NCBI GenBank assembly: GCA_951828585.1
Contig: OX639991.1
Span: 4,260,001-4,324,000, forward strand
DNA length: 64,000 bases
From: Longimicrobiales bacterium
GTDB lineage: Bacteria > Gemmatimonadota > Gemmatimonadetes > Longimicrobiales > Gaopeijiaceae
Direction of reading: 5' to 3'
This document shows positions 47,653 through 57,786 of this stretch, in pieces. The first letter of the stretch is position 1. Each line of letters starts with the position of its first letter. Below the pieces are notes generated by a model. The model saw nothing but the letters and a program-made list of their open reading frames with translations, was not told the origin of the DNA and searched no databases. Made by a program: the position numbers and the translations under genes.

Positions 47653-48507
47653 TTACGGAGCAGGCGATCCGCTCCCGACCAACCCCGGAATCAACCCCTC
47701 CAGCAGCCTCCCCAGCCCCTCCCCCGCCCCCGCCCCGTGCGCCATCACCTCCTCATGATCGATGGCGCCGTCACCCAGCCCCGCTGCCGCGTTCGTCACC
47801 ACCGAGAACGCCATCACCCGCTGGCCCCCCGCCCTCGCCACGATCACCTCTGGCACGGTCGACATCCCCACCACATCCGCCCCCGCCGCCCTCAACGCGC
47901 GCACCTCTGCCGACGTCTCGAAGTGCGGTCCCCCGACCCACCCATACGTCCCCCGCGTCAGCGCAACGCCCGCTTCGAGCGCCGCCGACTCCGCCATCCC
48001 CATTAACTCCCGATCATATGGGCGACTCATGTCCGGAAAACGCTCCTCGCCATCGGCCACCGGGCCCGCCAGGGGCGCGCGAAAGCCCAGGCCGATGTGG
48101 TCGTCCACCAGCATGACCGAGCCGGGAACCAGGTCCCTGCGGATCCCCCCGACCGCGTTGGTCAGCACCAGCGTCTCCACGCCGAGCGCCCGTCCCACCC
48201 GCACCGGCGCGGCCACCACATCGGCGCCCACACCCTCGTAGAAGTGGAAACGGCCCGACTGCGCCAGCACCGGCACGCCCGCGATGCGGCCCACGAGGAA
48301 ACAGCCCTCGTGACCCTCCACCGAAGTGCGCGGAAAACCCGGCAGCCGGCTGAAGTGGACGTGGACAGCACCCTCGACCCGGTCCGCCAACCCGCCCAGC
48401 CCGGATCCGAGCACCAGGTGCACCGAGGGCGTCAGCCCACCCTCCTCGGCCACGATGCGAGCGCACTCGCCGATGCGTGGGGCGCCCAGCCGGTCCCGCT
48501 CAGCCAT
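47653..48507 (-). CDS. Purine-nucleoside phosphorylase
   Basis: A 284-residue trimeric-type PNP cleaving inosine/guanosine to base plus ribose-1-phosphate. Family motifs: VLGSGLGGLADRVEG (phosphate Ser), GRFHFYEGV, TNAVGGI, DDHIGLGF, YGWVGGPHFETSAEV and GADVVGMSTVPEVIVARAGG. The last is the 'MST' phosphate-binding segment with a Val-Pro-Glu in place of Thr/Val-Pro-Glu, as in homologues. Start at the ATG giving MAERDRLGAPR. It is downstream of and probably co-transcribed with the nucleoside transporter, forming an uptake-and-salvage pair. Confidence 0.92.
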   Translation of the reverse strand: MAERDRLGAPRIGECARIVAEEGGLTPSVHLVLGSGLGGLADRVEGAVHVHFSRLPGFPRTSVEGHEGCFLVGRIAGVPVLAQSGRFHFYEGVGADVVAAPVRVGRALGVETLVLTNAVGGIRRDLVPGSVMLVDDHIGLGFRAPLAGPVADGEERFPDMSRPYDRELMGMAESAALEAGVALTRGTYGWVGGPHFETSAEVRALRAAGADVVGMSTVPEVIVARAGGQRVMAFSVVTNAAAGLGDGAIDHEEVMAHGAGAGEGLGRLLEGLIPGLVGSGSPAP

Positions 48508-48611
48508 TGCCTCGCCCCTCACGCCCCCCACGCGCTCACACCCTCACGTCTCGTCCGAGCTGAGCGTCGTCGCCGCGCGCAAAGCGTCGCCACACATCGC
48601 CCCACCCCCCC

Positions 48612-50030
48612 TCAAATCAGCACCCCCGCGATCGCCGCCGTCATGAACGCCGCAATCGACCCCCCGATCATCGCCCTCAGACCCAGCCGCGCCAGGTCCT
48701 TCCGCCTGCGCGGCGCGATCCCCCCGATCCCCCCTATCTGGATGGCGATCGAGGCGAAGTTTGCAAACCCCGACAGCGCATAAGTCGCGATCGTCGCCGA
48801 TCGCGCGCTCAGCGTCTCGTTCCCCATCTCCCCGGCCAGCCCCAGGTACGCCACGAACTCGGTCGCCACCGTCTTGAGCCCCATCAGCGACCCCACCCCC
48901 GCGGCGTCCTCCCAGGCCACGCCCATCACCCAGGCGACCGGCGCGAGCAGCCACCCCAGGATCCCCTCCAGCGACAGCCCCTCGATCCCCACCAGCCCCC
49001 CGCCCCACCCCAGCAGCGCGTTCACCAGCGCGATCATGGCCACGAAGGCCAGCAGCATGGCCCCCACATTCAGCGCCAGCGACATCCCTTCGCCCGCCCC
49101 CCGCGCCGCGGCCTCGATCACATTCACGTCGGGACGCTCCAGGTGCGTCTTGAGCTGCCCCGCGGTCTCGGCTTCCTCCACCTCGGGCACGATCAGCTTG
49201 GCCACCACCAGGGCGGCCGGCGCGGACATGACCGACGCGGCCATCAGGTGTCCCGCAATTTCGGGGAAGAACCCCACCAGCATCCCCGCGTAGGCTGCCA
49301 TCACGCCGCCCGCCACCGTGGCGAAGCCGCCGGTCATGACCGCCATCAGCTCGGACTGCGTCATGCGGTCCACGAAGGGCTTGACCAGCAGCGGCGCCTC
49401 GGTCTGGCCGACGAAGATGTTGCCCGCGGCCGACAGCGTCTCGGCGCCGCTCGTCCGCATGGTGCGCTGCATGATCCAGGCGATCCCGCCCACCACCCTC
49501 TGCATGATGCCGAGGTGGTATAGCACGGTCATGATCGACGCGAAGAAGATGATCGTCGGGAGCACGTTGAAGGCGAAGAATGCCCCCGTGCGTGCCACCT
49601 GCTGCCCCTCCGCGACGAAGCCGCCGTTGCCCGGATCGCCGGTGCCCACGGGGACGTTATTCCAGACCAGGTCGCCGAACAGGAAGCTCGCGCCCTCCAG
49701 CGTGAAGCCCACCGCCGCGAGGATGATGTCGTTGGCGGCATCGAAGATCCCCGCGCCGAAGGGCGTGCGCAGGATGAAAAGGGCGAAGATGAACTGCAGG
49801 GTCAGTCCCCAAATCACGATTCGCCACGGGATCTTCTTCCGGTTGACGCTCAGCGCCCACGCGCCGAGGGCGAGGAGGGCGACCCCGAGGAGTCCTCTCA
49901 GGCGGGTGAGGATGTCGGCGCCGGAACCGTCCTGGAGGACCGGCTCGGCGGCTGCGGCGATGGCGCCATCCGCCATGGGAACGGCCGCGGTGGCCAGAAG
50001 GGTGGCGACCGCGTCGAGGGGTGGGGACAT
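48612..50030 (-). CDS. Concentrative nucleoside transporter (NupC/CNT family)
   Basis: A 472-residue inner-membrane symporter for nucleosides. An N-terminal segment is followed by TM helices and the CNT core with NVLPTIIFFASIMTVLYHLG, AAGNIFVGQTEAPLLVKPF (nucleoside site), MTGGFATVAGGVMAAYAG and the late ATYALSGFANFASIAIQIGG. The neighbour PNP supports a nucleoside substrate. The N-terminus resembles a cleavable signal, but start choice is uncertain. Confidence 0.93.
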   Translation of the reverse strand: MSPPLDAVATLLATAAVPMADGAIAAAAEPVLQDGSGADILTRLRGLLGVALLALGAWALSVNRKKIPWRIVIWGLTLQFIFALFILRTPFGAGIFDAANDIILAAVGFTLEGASFLFGDLVWNNVPVGTGDPGNGGFVAEGQQVARTGAFFAFNVLPTIIFFASIMTVLYHLGIMQRVVGGIAWIMQRTMRTSGAETLSAAGNIFVGQTEAPLLVKPFVDRMTQSELMAVMTGGFATVAGGVMAAYAGMLVGFFPEIAGHLMAASVMSAPAALVVAKLIVPEVEEAETAGQLKTHLERPDVNVIEAAARGAGEGMSLALNVGAMLLAFVAMIALVNALLGWGGGLVGIEGLSLEGILGWLLAPVAWVMGVAWEDAAGVGSLMGLKTVATEFVAYLGLAGEMGNETLSARSATIATYALSGFANFASIAIQIGGIGGIAPRRRKDLARLGLRAMIGGSIAAFMTAAIAGVLI

Positions 50031-50167
50031 GGGATCGGCCTGTCAGCGAGGAAGGGGTGGCTGGTGGGCAGCGAACGGAACCGTAGCAGGATAAGGGGAG
50101 GGGGCCGACGGGGCCATTGCGGGCCGGGCGGACTGCCGCCGACCAGGCCCTCCGTCTACAGTTGTCA

Positions 50168-50327
50168 TGCTCCACCCGCTTCGACGGTCGCGATGTCAGG
50201 GATGTGGACTTGATCGACTACCACCAGGAGGACCGAGACGTGCCGATGAAGAACCCGCCGCATCCGGGCCTGTCCGTGCGCCATGATTGACTGGAGCCGC
50301 TGGGGCTCACCGTGACGGAGGCGGCAC
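50168..50327 (+). pseudogene. Relic of a HigBA toxin-antitoxin pair
   Basis: From 50168 the frame reads RFDGRDVRDVDLIDYH, the usual C-terminus of HigB toxins. It continues without its own stop into MKNPPHPGLSVRHD (ATG 50246), then TGA at 50288, then LEPLGLTVTEAAR and another stop near 50333. MKNPPHPG and LEPLGLTVTEAA are the hallmark start of HigA-type XRE antitoxins. The toxin's 5' part and the antitoxin's helix-turn-helix are missing, so both are dead. Confidence 0.65.
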
Positions 50328-50384
50328 GGAGTTAACACGGCTCGCTGCCCTCCAGCGTCCTGAGCGCGGGCGGTAGGGCCGTCC

Positions 50385-50524
50385 GCCGAGTCTGGCCACG
50401 GCCGACCGGGTTCTCGCCCCGACCGGTATCGCTGGGCAGTCGGGTGGATTGAGTCGGAGGTGGACGAGTGGATGCGCGAGCGGATCTTGGCGAGTCGAAT
50501 GCCCAGAAACAGCCACGTGACAGC
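50385..50524 (+). pseudogene. Relic of an AlpA-type excisionase/regulator
   Basis: One frame gives FSPRPVSLGSR; a shift near 50437 gives VGWIESEVDEWMRERILASR. Joined, they match the second half of AlpA-family DNA-binding proteins (FPRPVxLGxRxVGWxESEVDxW). The N-terminal helices are not readable. AlpA proteins are usual on integrative elements, so an island probably existed here. Confidence 0.55.
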
Positions 50525-50536
50525 CGCCGCCGGGTT

Positions 50537-51285
50537 CTATGTTCGGACACCGCTGCGTCGGCTCATCCCATTGAGACGTTGCCCAAAGTAGCGAAGGAAC
50601 ACTTCGTTTTCCGGATAAGCGGCCGGATCGGCCCAGATTGCCCCGAGACGACCGACCAACCCGGCGATCCAGTCCGCCGCCTGGAGTGTTTGGTAACGGT
50701 GGCTTTCGAGATGGAACGGGGGCTTGATGAGGCGGCGGCGGCGTTCAGTCTTCGCATACATGCTCTGCGCGGCGGCGGTGATGAGCGCCAGCCGCTGATC
50801 GTGTTCGTCGAGAATCAAGACAAGATCAGCGGCAGGCTGGCAATCCTCGGCACAGAAGCCGTCGATCCGCTTGATCGCCTCAAGGAAAACCCGCAGGTAG
50901 AGTTGGTTGGGGTTGTGGTCGGTCGGCGAGCGGGTCTTCTTGATCCCAACATAGAAGACGAAGCCCCCGAGCCGACCGATCTTGTTTAGGAGCCGATTCG
51001 TGAAGCCTCTGAGTTCAGGGTAGCGGGTCACATTCGGAAATGTGTAAAGCGCGGAGCCTTTCTTTTCCCATCGAGCGGGGTGCTGGCCTGATCGCTCGAT
51101 CTCGAAAGCGAGAAGCTGACACTTTCGCTGGAAGAACCAAGTGCCGAAGCCTCGAACTTCTTCGGCGGGCAGGACGAAGCCCGCCAAGCCGAACACCGGG
51201 CTGTCGTTGTGCTTGGGATCTTGCCTGCTAACGTAGGGACCGATGTGGCCGAATTCGTCAAGTCAAGATAGGCAAGGTAGGTCAC
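50537..51285 (-). pseudogene. DUF3800 protein gene broken by a 5-bp duplication
   Basis: The start (GTG 51285) reads MTYLAYLD. A tandem copy of CTTGA (plus-strand TCAAG twice, 51258-51267) then shifts the frame. Removing five bases restores DEFGHIGPYVSRQDP and joins the remaining frame (LAGFVLPAEEVRGFGTWFFQ ... KTERRRRLIKPPFHLESHRY, QTLQAADWIAGLVGRLGAIW) to the end at 50537. DUF3800 proteins have an RNase H-like fold whose first Asp lies in this N-terminal YLDEFG. A restart at 51196 would lack it, so the gene is probably inactive. It is part of the decayed island. Confidence 0.75.
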
Positions 51286-51432
51286 TGGTGGATCTCCAGA
51301 AAACGCGAAAGCCCGTGCCGGAGCACGGGCCTCGGAAAGAGGGCAAGCCCGAAGGATTGCGTCTCAAGAGAACGGTATCTGGTTGACCGCAAGCCGTCAA
51401 GAGGCTCGGCCGTGGATAACGTACCGATTCAT
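51286..51432. other. Non-coding remnant between DUF3800 and IS fragment
   Basis: I see no gene here. The stretch contains an inverted GCCCGTGC-C-GGAGCACGGGC-type hairpin around 51312-51331 (GCCCGTGCCGGAGCACGGGC), which could terminate transcription toward the island, and unassigned sequence. Confidence 0.35.
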
Positions 51433-51525
51433 GACACGCTGCGGGGCTGGATGATGGAGGCCGGCTTGCGGGAGCGACAGCGCGGATGGGCCAGGCTCCA
51501 CAGCCGGCGTCCGCGGCGGGCGGCC
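51433..51525 (+). pseudogene. Fragment of the ISNCY transposase
   Basis: About 93 bases closely match, on the opposite strand, the part of the transposase at 1-1042 that encodes residues about 106-137: DTLRGWMMEAGL, a variable stretch, then HSRRPRRAA. Both flanks of the match are unrelated. It is an internal fragment of a second, mostly deleted copy. Confidence 0.8.
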
Positions 51526-51584
51526 AACCCGTGGACCGGTTGAACCCGGATAATTTCTTGCCCGCAGGTCACGGCACCCAAAAC

Positions 51585-51674
51585 CTGCCAAAACGGCAGC
51601 GGTTGCCGATCTTCCAACCGGAAACCTGCCAAAATGGCAGGATTCACCCCCACAAGACCGGCCATTTTGGCAGG
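51585..51674. promoter_or_regulatory. Three copies of an operator-like palindrome before dnaK
   Basis: CCTGCCAAAATGGCAGG occurs perfectly at 51625-51641. A version with one mismatch is at 51585-51599 (CTGCCAAAACGGCAG), and a third, reading GCCATTTTGGCAGG, is at 51661-51674. They lie 170-260 bp before dnaK. No CIRCE element or HspR-type (HAIR) site is present. They are probably binding sites of an unidentified regulator. Confidence 0.6.
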
Positions 51675-51845
51675 AATCCCGCACCCGCCGGCCTCTCACC
51701 CGCCTTCCAGTCCCCATCCCCCCGGCACGCCCCTTGCCCCATAAGCCCCAGTTAGCTTCCAACACCACCTTCGCGAACACGCAACCGCCGGCTCCGCCCG
51801 GCACTATAACAACCGGCCGGGGGCCGGAAACGAAAGGAAGACACA

Positions 51846-53780
<1,935 letters not shown>

Positions 53781-53871
53781 CACGGGCAACGCAGGAGGCG
53801 CGGCCGGGCATCGTAAATGTGGGCCGAACCCGCAAAATGAACGCATGCAATCATAAGAAGGAGCACTAGCC

Positions 53872-55470
53872 ATGTACGATCCACTCAGAGCCAAGGCGAA
53901 GGTCGCCCTTTCGGTGGCGGTTTCCTTCCTGGCCGGGCTGGGGCTCGCGTCCCAGTTCGGCTTCACGGAATCGGCAGGAACCGCGCTGGCGGAGCCGCCC
54001 GGCCCGGCCCGGCCTACCCTCACGGTGCAGACGGGGCCGAGGGTATCGCCCGAGGCCGTGCAGCCCGCGCTGGACCTGAGCCAGGCTTTCGTGAACATCG
54101 CCGACGCGGTCACTCCCGCCGTCGTCATGATCGAGGCCACGCGCCAGCGGGTGCGCCGCCCCAGCCGGATGGAGCTCTTCTTCGACCCGCGCCGCAACGG
54201 CGAGCGCGACAACGTGCCCGATATCGTGCCGGTCGGCGGCAGCGGCTTCATCATCTCCGAAGACGGCTACGTGATGACCAACAACCACGTCGTGGAGGCG
54301 GCGGTGCGCATCACGGTCTCTCTGCAGGACGGGCGCAAGTTCCGCGCCGAGGTGGTGGGGACCGATCCGACCACCGACATCGCCGTCGTCAAGATCGACG
54401 GCGGGGGACTCCCGACGGCGTCGCTGGGCTCCTCGGCCGAGGTCGAGGTGGGCGAATGGGTGCTGGCCATCGGCAACCCGGGATTCGCGCGGAGCGGGGC
54501 TCCTTCGCCGGATCTGGACTACACCGTGACCGCCGGGATCGTGTCGGCGCTGGGGCGTTCCCTGCGGCTGATCGACGAGAGTCTCCGCCAGGACCCCGAC
54601 TTCGGTGTCAACCCGGCCTTCGCCATCGAGGACTTCATCCAGACCGACGCGGTGATCAACTCGGGCAACTCGGGCGGACCTCTGGTGAACCTGCGGGGGC
54701 AGGTGATCGGGATCAACGCCGCCATCGTGAGCCGCACGGGCGCCTACCAGGGCTACGGGTTCGCGATCCCGATGGACCTGGCCCACCGCGTCATGGAGGA
54801 TCTGGTCGCGCACGGGCGCGTAAGGCGGGCCTACCTGGGGGTCAGCATCGACCCGGTGGGCGAGGCGGACGCGGAGCGCTTTGGGCTGCCCGAGGTCGCG
54901 GGAGCGCTGATTCAGAACTTGACCCGGAACGCCCCCGCCGAGCGTGCCGGCCTTCAGGACTACGACGTGATCACCGCGCTGGACGGCGACAAGGTGCTCA
55001 CGGGCAACGATCTGCAGCACAAGATCGCGCTCAGGGCGCCCGGGGACCCGGTGCGTGTCACCGTGTACCGCGACGGACAGCCCCGCGACATCACCGTGCA
55101 GCTGGGCGAAGCGCCCTTCTCGGGCGAAGTGGCGGAGGCGAGGCCCACCGTGACCGAAAACGCCAACCAGATCGGGATCGTCGACGTGTCGGACATAGAC
55201 CGTGAACTCGCCCGGAACCTCAGGCTCGAGAGCACCGACGGCGTGATGGTGCGGGAGGTTCAGGAGGGCGGCCCGGCCATCAGGAGGGGACTCGGGCCCG
55301 GCTGCGCGATCCGTGAGGTCGACGGTCGCGTGATCGAAGACAGCCGCGACTGGGAGAACGCCTTCAAGGAGGTTGAAGAGGGTGACGTGGTATCGGTGAT
55401 CGCGGCCTGCGGCCTTCAGGAGGCCGGCGAGACGGTCTACAGGATGTACAACATCCGCGTGCCGCGCTAG
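53872..55470 (+). CDS. degP: Do/DegP-type periplasmic serine protease
   Basis: A 532-residue HtrA protease-chaperone. The N-terminal hydrophobic segment (residues 9-27, VALSVAVSFLAGLGLASQF) is a signal or anchor. The trypsin-like domain (about 55-300) has the triad His in MTNNHVVEA, Asp in TDPTTDIAVVKI and Ser in INSGNSGGPLVN. Two PDZ domains follow (about 310-400 and 430-525). SD AAGGAG. Its place after dnaK fits an envelope-stress role. Confidence 0.95.
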   Translation: MYDPLRAKAKVALSVAVSFLAGLGLASQFGFTESAGTALAEPPGPARPTLTVQTGPRVSPEAVQPALDLSQAFVNIADAVTPAVVMIEATRQRVRRPSRMELFFDPRRNGERDNVPDIVPVGGSGFIISEDGYVMTNNHVVEAAVRITVSLQDGRKFRAEVVGTDPTTDIAVVKIDGGGLPTASLGSSAEVEVGEWVLAIGNPGFARSGAPSPDLDYTVTAGIVSALGRSLRLIDESLRQDPDFGVNPAFAIEDFIQTDAVINSGNSGGPLVNLRGQVIGINAAIVSRTGAYQGYGFAIPMDLAHRVMEDLVAHGRVRRAYLGVSIDPVGEADAERFGLPEVAGALIQNLTRNAPAERAGLQDYDVITALDGDKVLTGNDLQHKIALRAPGDPVRVTVYRDGQPRDITVQLGEAPFSGEVAEARPTVTENANQIGIVDVSDIDRELARNLRLESTDGVMVREVQEGGPAIRRGLGPGCAIREVDGRVIEDSRDWENAFKEVEEGDVVSVIAACGLQEAGETVYRMYNIRVPR

Positions 55471-55495
55471 CCAGCGGCTACGTACGGCACCGGCA

Positions 55496-55531
55496 AGGGC
55501 CGGTCCCCCGACGATTGGGGGGGCCGGCCCT
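55496..55531 (+). terminator. Strong GC hairpin after degP
   Basis: AGGGCCGGTCCCCC pairs with GGGGGGGCCGGCCCT across a 7-nt loop, 25 bp after the degP stop. The T tract is weak (TCATGTTGTC), so Rho-assisted or structure-based ending is possible. Confidence 0.6.
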
Positions 55532-55722
55532 CATGTTGTCGTGGCGCCCCGTATCGTCGGGAGCGGCGGCCCAGAGGAGCCGGGACGAGAGACCGGGAAG
55601 CATCCGGTTGACCGCCCCCTTGGTGCCTGCCAGCCCGGCATTACCTTTCATTGTCCATCCGGCGGCAAGGGTGGAGCAACGCGGCCGCACGGCGCGGCCC
55701 GTACCCCGACGCACGGCGAGGA
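55532..55722. other. Intergenic stretch before tRNA-Leu
   Basis: No gene or clear promoter consensus is visible. It must contain the tRNA-Leu promoter, but no hexamer pair stands out. Short minus-strand frames here lack ribosome sites. Confidence 0.3.
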
Positions 55723-55805
55723 GCGAAAGTGGCGGAACTGGTAGACGCGCAAGACTTAGGATCTTGTGGCCCTTGGCCGTGGGGGTTCGAGTCCCCCCTT
55801 TCGCA
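55723..55805 (+). tRNA. tRNA-Leu (TAG)
   Basis: An 83-nt class II tRNA: acceptor GCGAAAG/CTTTCGC, D-arm with GGCGGAACTGGTAGACGC, anticodon loop CTTAGGA (anticodon TAG), variable arm TGGCCCTTGGCCG, and T-arm GGGGGTTCGAGTCCCCC. Discriminator A; CCA is not encoded. It precedes tig by about 60 bp. Confidence 0.96.
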
Positions 55806-55864
55806 TTCACCGCGGGGTCCGTCATGAGCCACGCGCAACCTGCCAGGACAAAGGGCGGCACGGC

Positions 55865-57139
55865 ATGAGCCGCGGCGCCGCATCCGGCCTCGAGGTGAAG
55901 GTCACCGAGGGAGAGCGGTGCCGCCGTACCCTCGATGTGTCCGTCCCGGGCGAATTCGTGGACCGGGAACGGGTGGCGGTCACCCGCAAGTACGCGTCCC
56001 GGATGAAGCTGAAGGGCTTCCGCAAGGGCCGGGTGCCGACCAGCGTGATCGACAGCCGGTTCGGCCGGGCGATCGAGGAGGAAGCCGTCGAGCGGGCGGT
56101 GCGGAAGGCGTGCGACCAGGCCATTTCTTCGCGGGAGCTGCGCCCGGTCGGCGACGTGGATGTGACGGATCTGCGTTTCAAGCCGGGAGATCCGCTCACC
56201 TTCAAGGCGGTTTTCGATGTGTGGCCGGAGGTGCCGATGGGCCGCCTGGGCGGTTTCCGCGTGGAGCGTCCCCCGGTCGAGGTGCCGGATGGGACGGTGG
56301 GGAAAATCATCGAGCGGTTGCGGGGGGAGAAGGCGGTCTGGGACGCGGCGGACAACGGCAGGCCGGAGGCGGGCAACGCGGTTACGGTCGTGATGACCCG
56401 GCTGGATGGCGACGAGACCGAGGGGGACGCGAGCCGCCAGTACGAACTCGTCCTCGGCGAAGGGCAGGCGCTGCCGGACGTCGAAGACGCGATCCGGACG
56501 CTGACGATCGGCGAGGAGGGGGAATTCGACGTCACCTTCCCGGACGACTTCGCCGACGAGGCGCGGCGGGGCGCGCGGCACAGAGTGCGGATCGCGCTGC
56601 TCTCCCGCAGCGTGCCCCGGTTGCCGGAGGTGGACGACGCCTTCGCGCGCTCGGTCGGAGACTTCGAGGACCTCGGCGAACTGCGCGCCCGCGTCGGCGA
56701 GGACCTGGAGCGCGAGGCCCGCTCCCGCGCCGAGGCCGAGGTCAACGAACGCCTCATCCGCACGGTGGTGGAGGCCAACTCCTTCGAGGTCCCCCAGTCC
56801 ATGGTCGAGCGGTATACGGACGCCGTGCTCAGCGAGGCCGAGGACATGGAACCCGAGCAGCTTGAGCAACTCAGGGAGGAACTCCGGCCGGCGTCGGAGT
56901 TCGCCGTGCGGCGGGACCTGCTCGCGAGCCGGATCACCGAGGAGCACGGTCTGCGCGCCTCGTCCGACGAAGTGGACGCGCAGCTGGAGGCGTTGGCGCG
57001 GGAGCGGGGGGAACCGGTCGGCCGGGTGCGGGCACGGCTCCGCAAGTCAGGCGCACTCGAAACCATCGAACGGCGGCTTACGGATGCGAAGCTCTTCCGC
57101 TTCCTGCGTGAGAAGTCGGAAATCACCGAAGCTTCATGA
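55865..57139 (+). CDS. tig: Trigger factor
   Basis: Ribosome-bound chaperone with prolyl isomerase activity. From ATG 55865 (MSRGAASGLEVKVTEGER) it has 424 residues. The ribosome-binding domain has the signature SRMKLKGFRKGRVPTSVIDS, the FKBP-like domain lies about 155-245, and the helical chaperone domain follows to the end. FKBP active-site residues are not well conserved, as in many phyla. First protein gene of the tig-clpP-clpX-lon run. Confidence 0.93.
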   Translation: MSRGAASGLEVKVTEGERCRRTLDVSVPGEFVDRERVAVTRKYASRMKLKGFRKGRVPTSVIDSRFGRAIEEEAVERAVRKACDQAISSRELRPVGDVDVTDLRFKPGDPLTFKAVFDVWPEVPMGRLGGFRVERPPVEVPDGTVGKIIERLRGEKAVWDAADNGRPEAGNAVTVVMTRLDGDETEGDASRQYELVLGEGQALPDVEDAIRTLTIGEEGEFDVTFPDDFADEARRGARHRVRIALLSRSVPRLPEVDDAFARSVGDFEDLGELRARVGEDLEREARSRAEAEVNERLIRTVVEANSFEVPQSMVERYTDAVLSEAEDMEPEQLEQLREELRPASEFAVRRDLLASRITEEHGLRASSDEVDAQLEALARERGEPVGRVRARLRKSGALETIERRLTDAKLFRFLREKSEITEAS

Positions 57140-57162
57140 GACTCACCCAGGAGCATTGACCT

Positions 57163-57777
57163 ATGTCCACATATCCGCCCTACGTGATCGAACGGACCAG
57201 CCGGGGCGAGCGCAGCTACGATATCTTCAGCCGGCTCCTGATGGACCGGATCGTCTTTCTCGGGAGTTCGATCAACGACCAGGTGGCCAACGTCATCCTG
57301 GCCCAACTGCTCTTTCTGGACGCGGATGATCCCGAGAAGCCGATCAACCTCTACATCAACTCCCCCGGGGGGAGCGTCTACGCCGGCCTCGCGATCTACG
57401 ACACCATGAACCACCTGCGGGCCCCCGTCTTCACCTATTGCGTGGGAATGGCGGCGTCGATGGGCGCGCTGCTCCTGGCATCGGGGAAGAAGGGCAAGCG
57501 GAACGCGCTGCCGAACTCGCGCATCATGCTGCACCAGCCGTCCTCGGGGTACCAGGGGACGGCGGCCGACATCGAGATCGCCGCGAAGGAGATCCTGGGG
57601 ACGCGCGAGCGGCTGAACCGCATTCTGGCGGAGCGGGCGGGGCAGACGCTCAAGAAGATCAACGCGGACGTGGACCGGGACCGCTGGATGAGCGCCGAGG
57701 AGGCGGTCAGGTACGGTCTCGTCGACCAGGTCCTGTGGAAGGGGGACGGCCGCAAGGCCGCCTCCAACTCGAAATAG
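57163..57777 (+). CDS. clpP: ATP-dependent Clp protease proteolytic subunit
   Basis: A 204-residue serine protease forming the ClpP tetradecamer. Catalytic Ser in [15 protein letters not shown], His in [13 protein letters not shown] and Asp in [13 protein letters not shown], plus the N-terminal [15 protein letters not shown] region, are intact. A short or absent propeptide is suggested by [20 protein letters not shown]. It works with the ClpX encoded 9 bp downstream. Confidence 0.97.
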   Translation: MSTYPPYVIERTSRGERSYDIFSRLLMDRIVFLGSSINDQVANVILAQLLFLDADDPEKPINLYINSPGGSVYAGLAIYDTMNHLRAPVFTYCVGMAASMGALLLASGKKGKRNALPNSRIMLHQPSSGYQGTAADIEIAAKEILGTRERLNRILAERAGQTLKKINADVDRDRWMSAEEAVRYGLVDQVLWKGDGRKAASNSK

Positions 57778-57786
57778 GAGGCGAGC

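Noticed and set aside
51546-51845. CIRCE element controlling dnaK
   Set aside because: No TTAGCACTC-N9-GAGTGCTAA-like sequence is present; only the CCTGCCAAAATGGCAGG palindromes occur.
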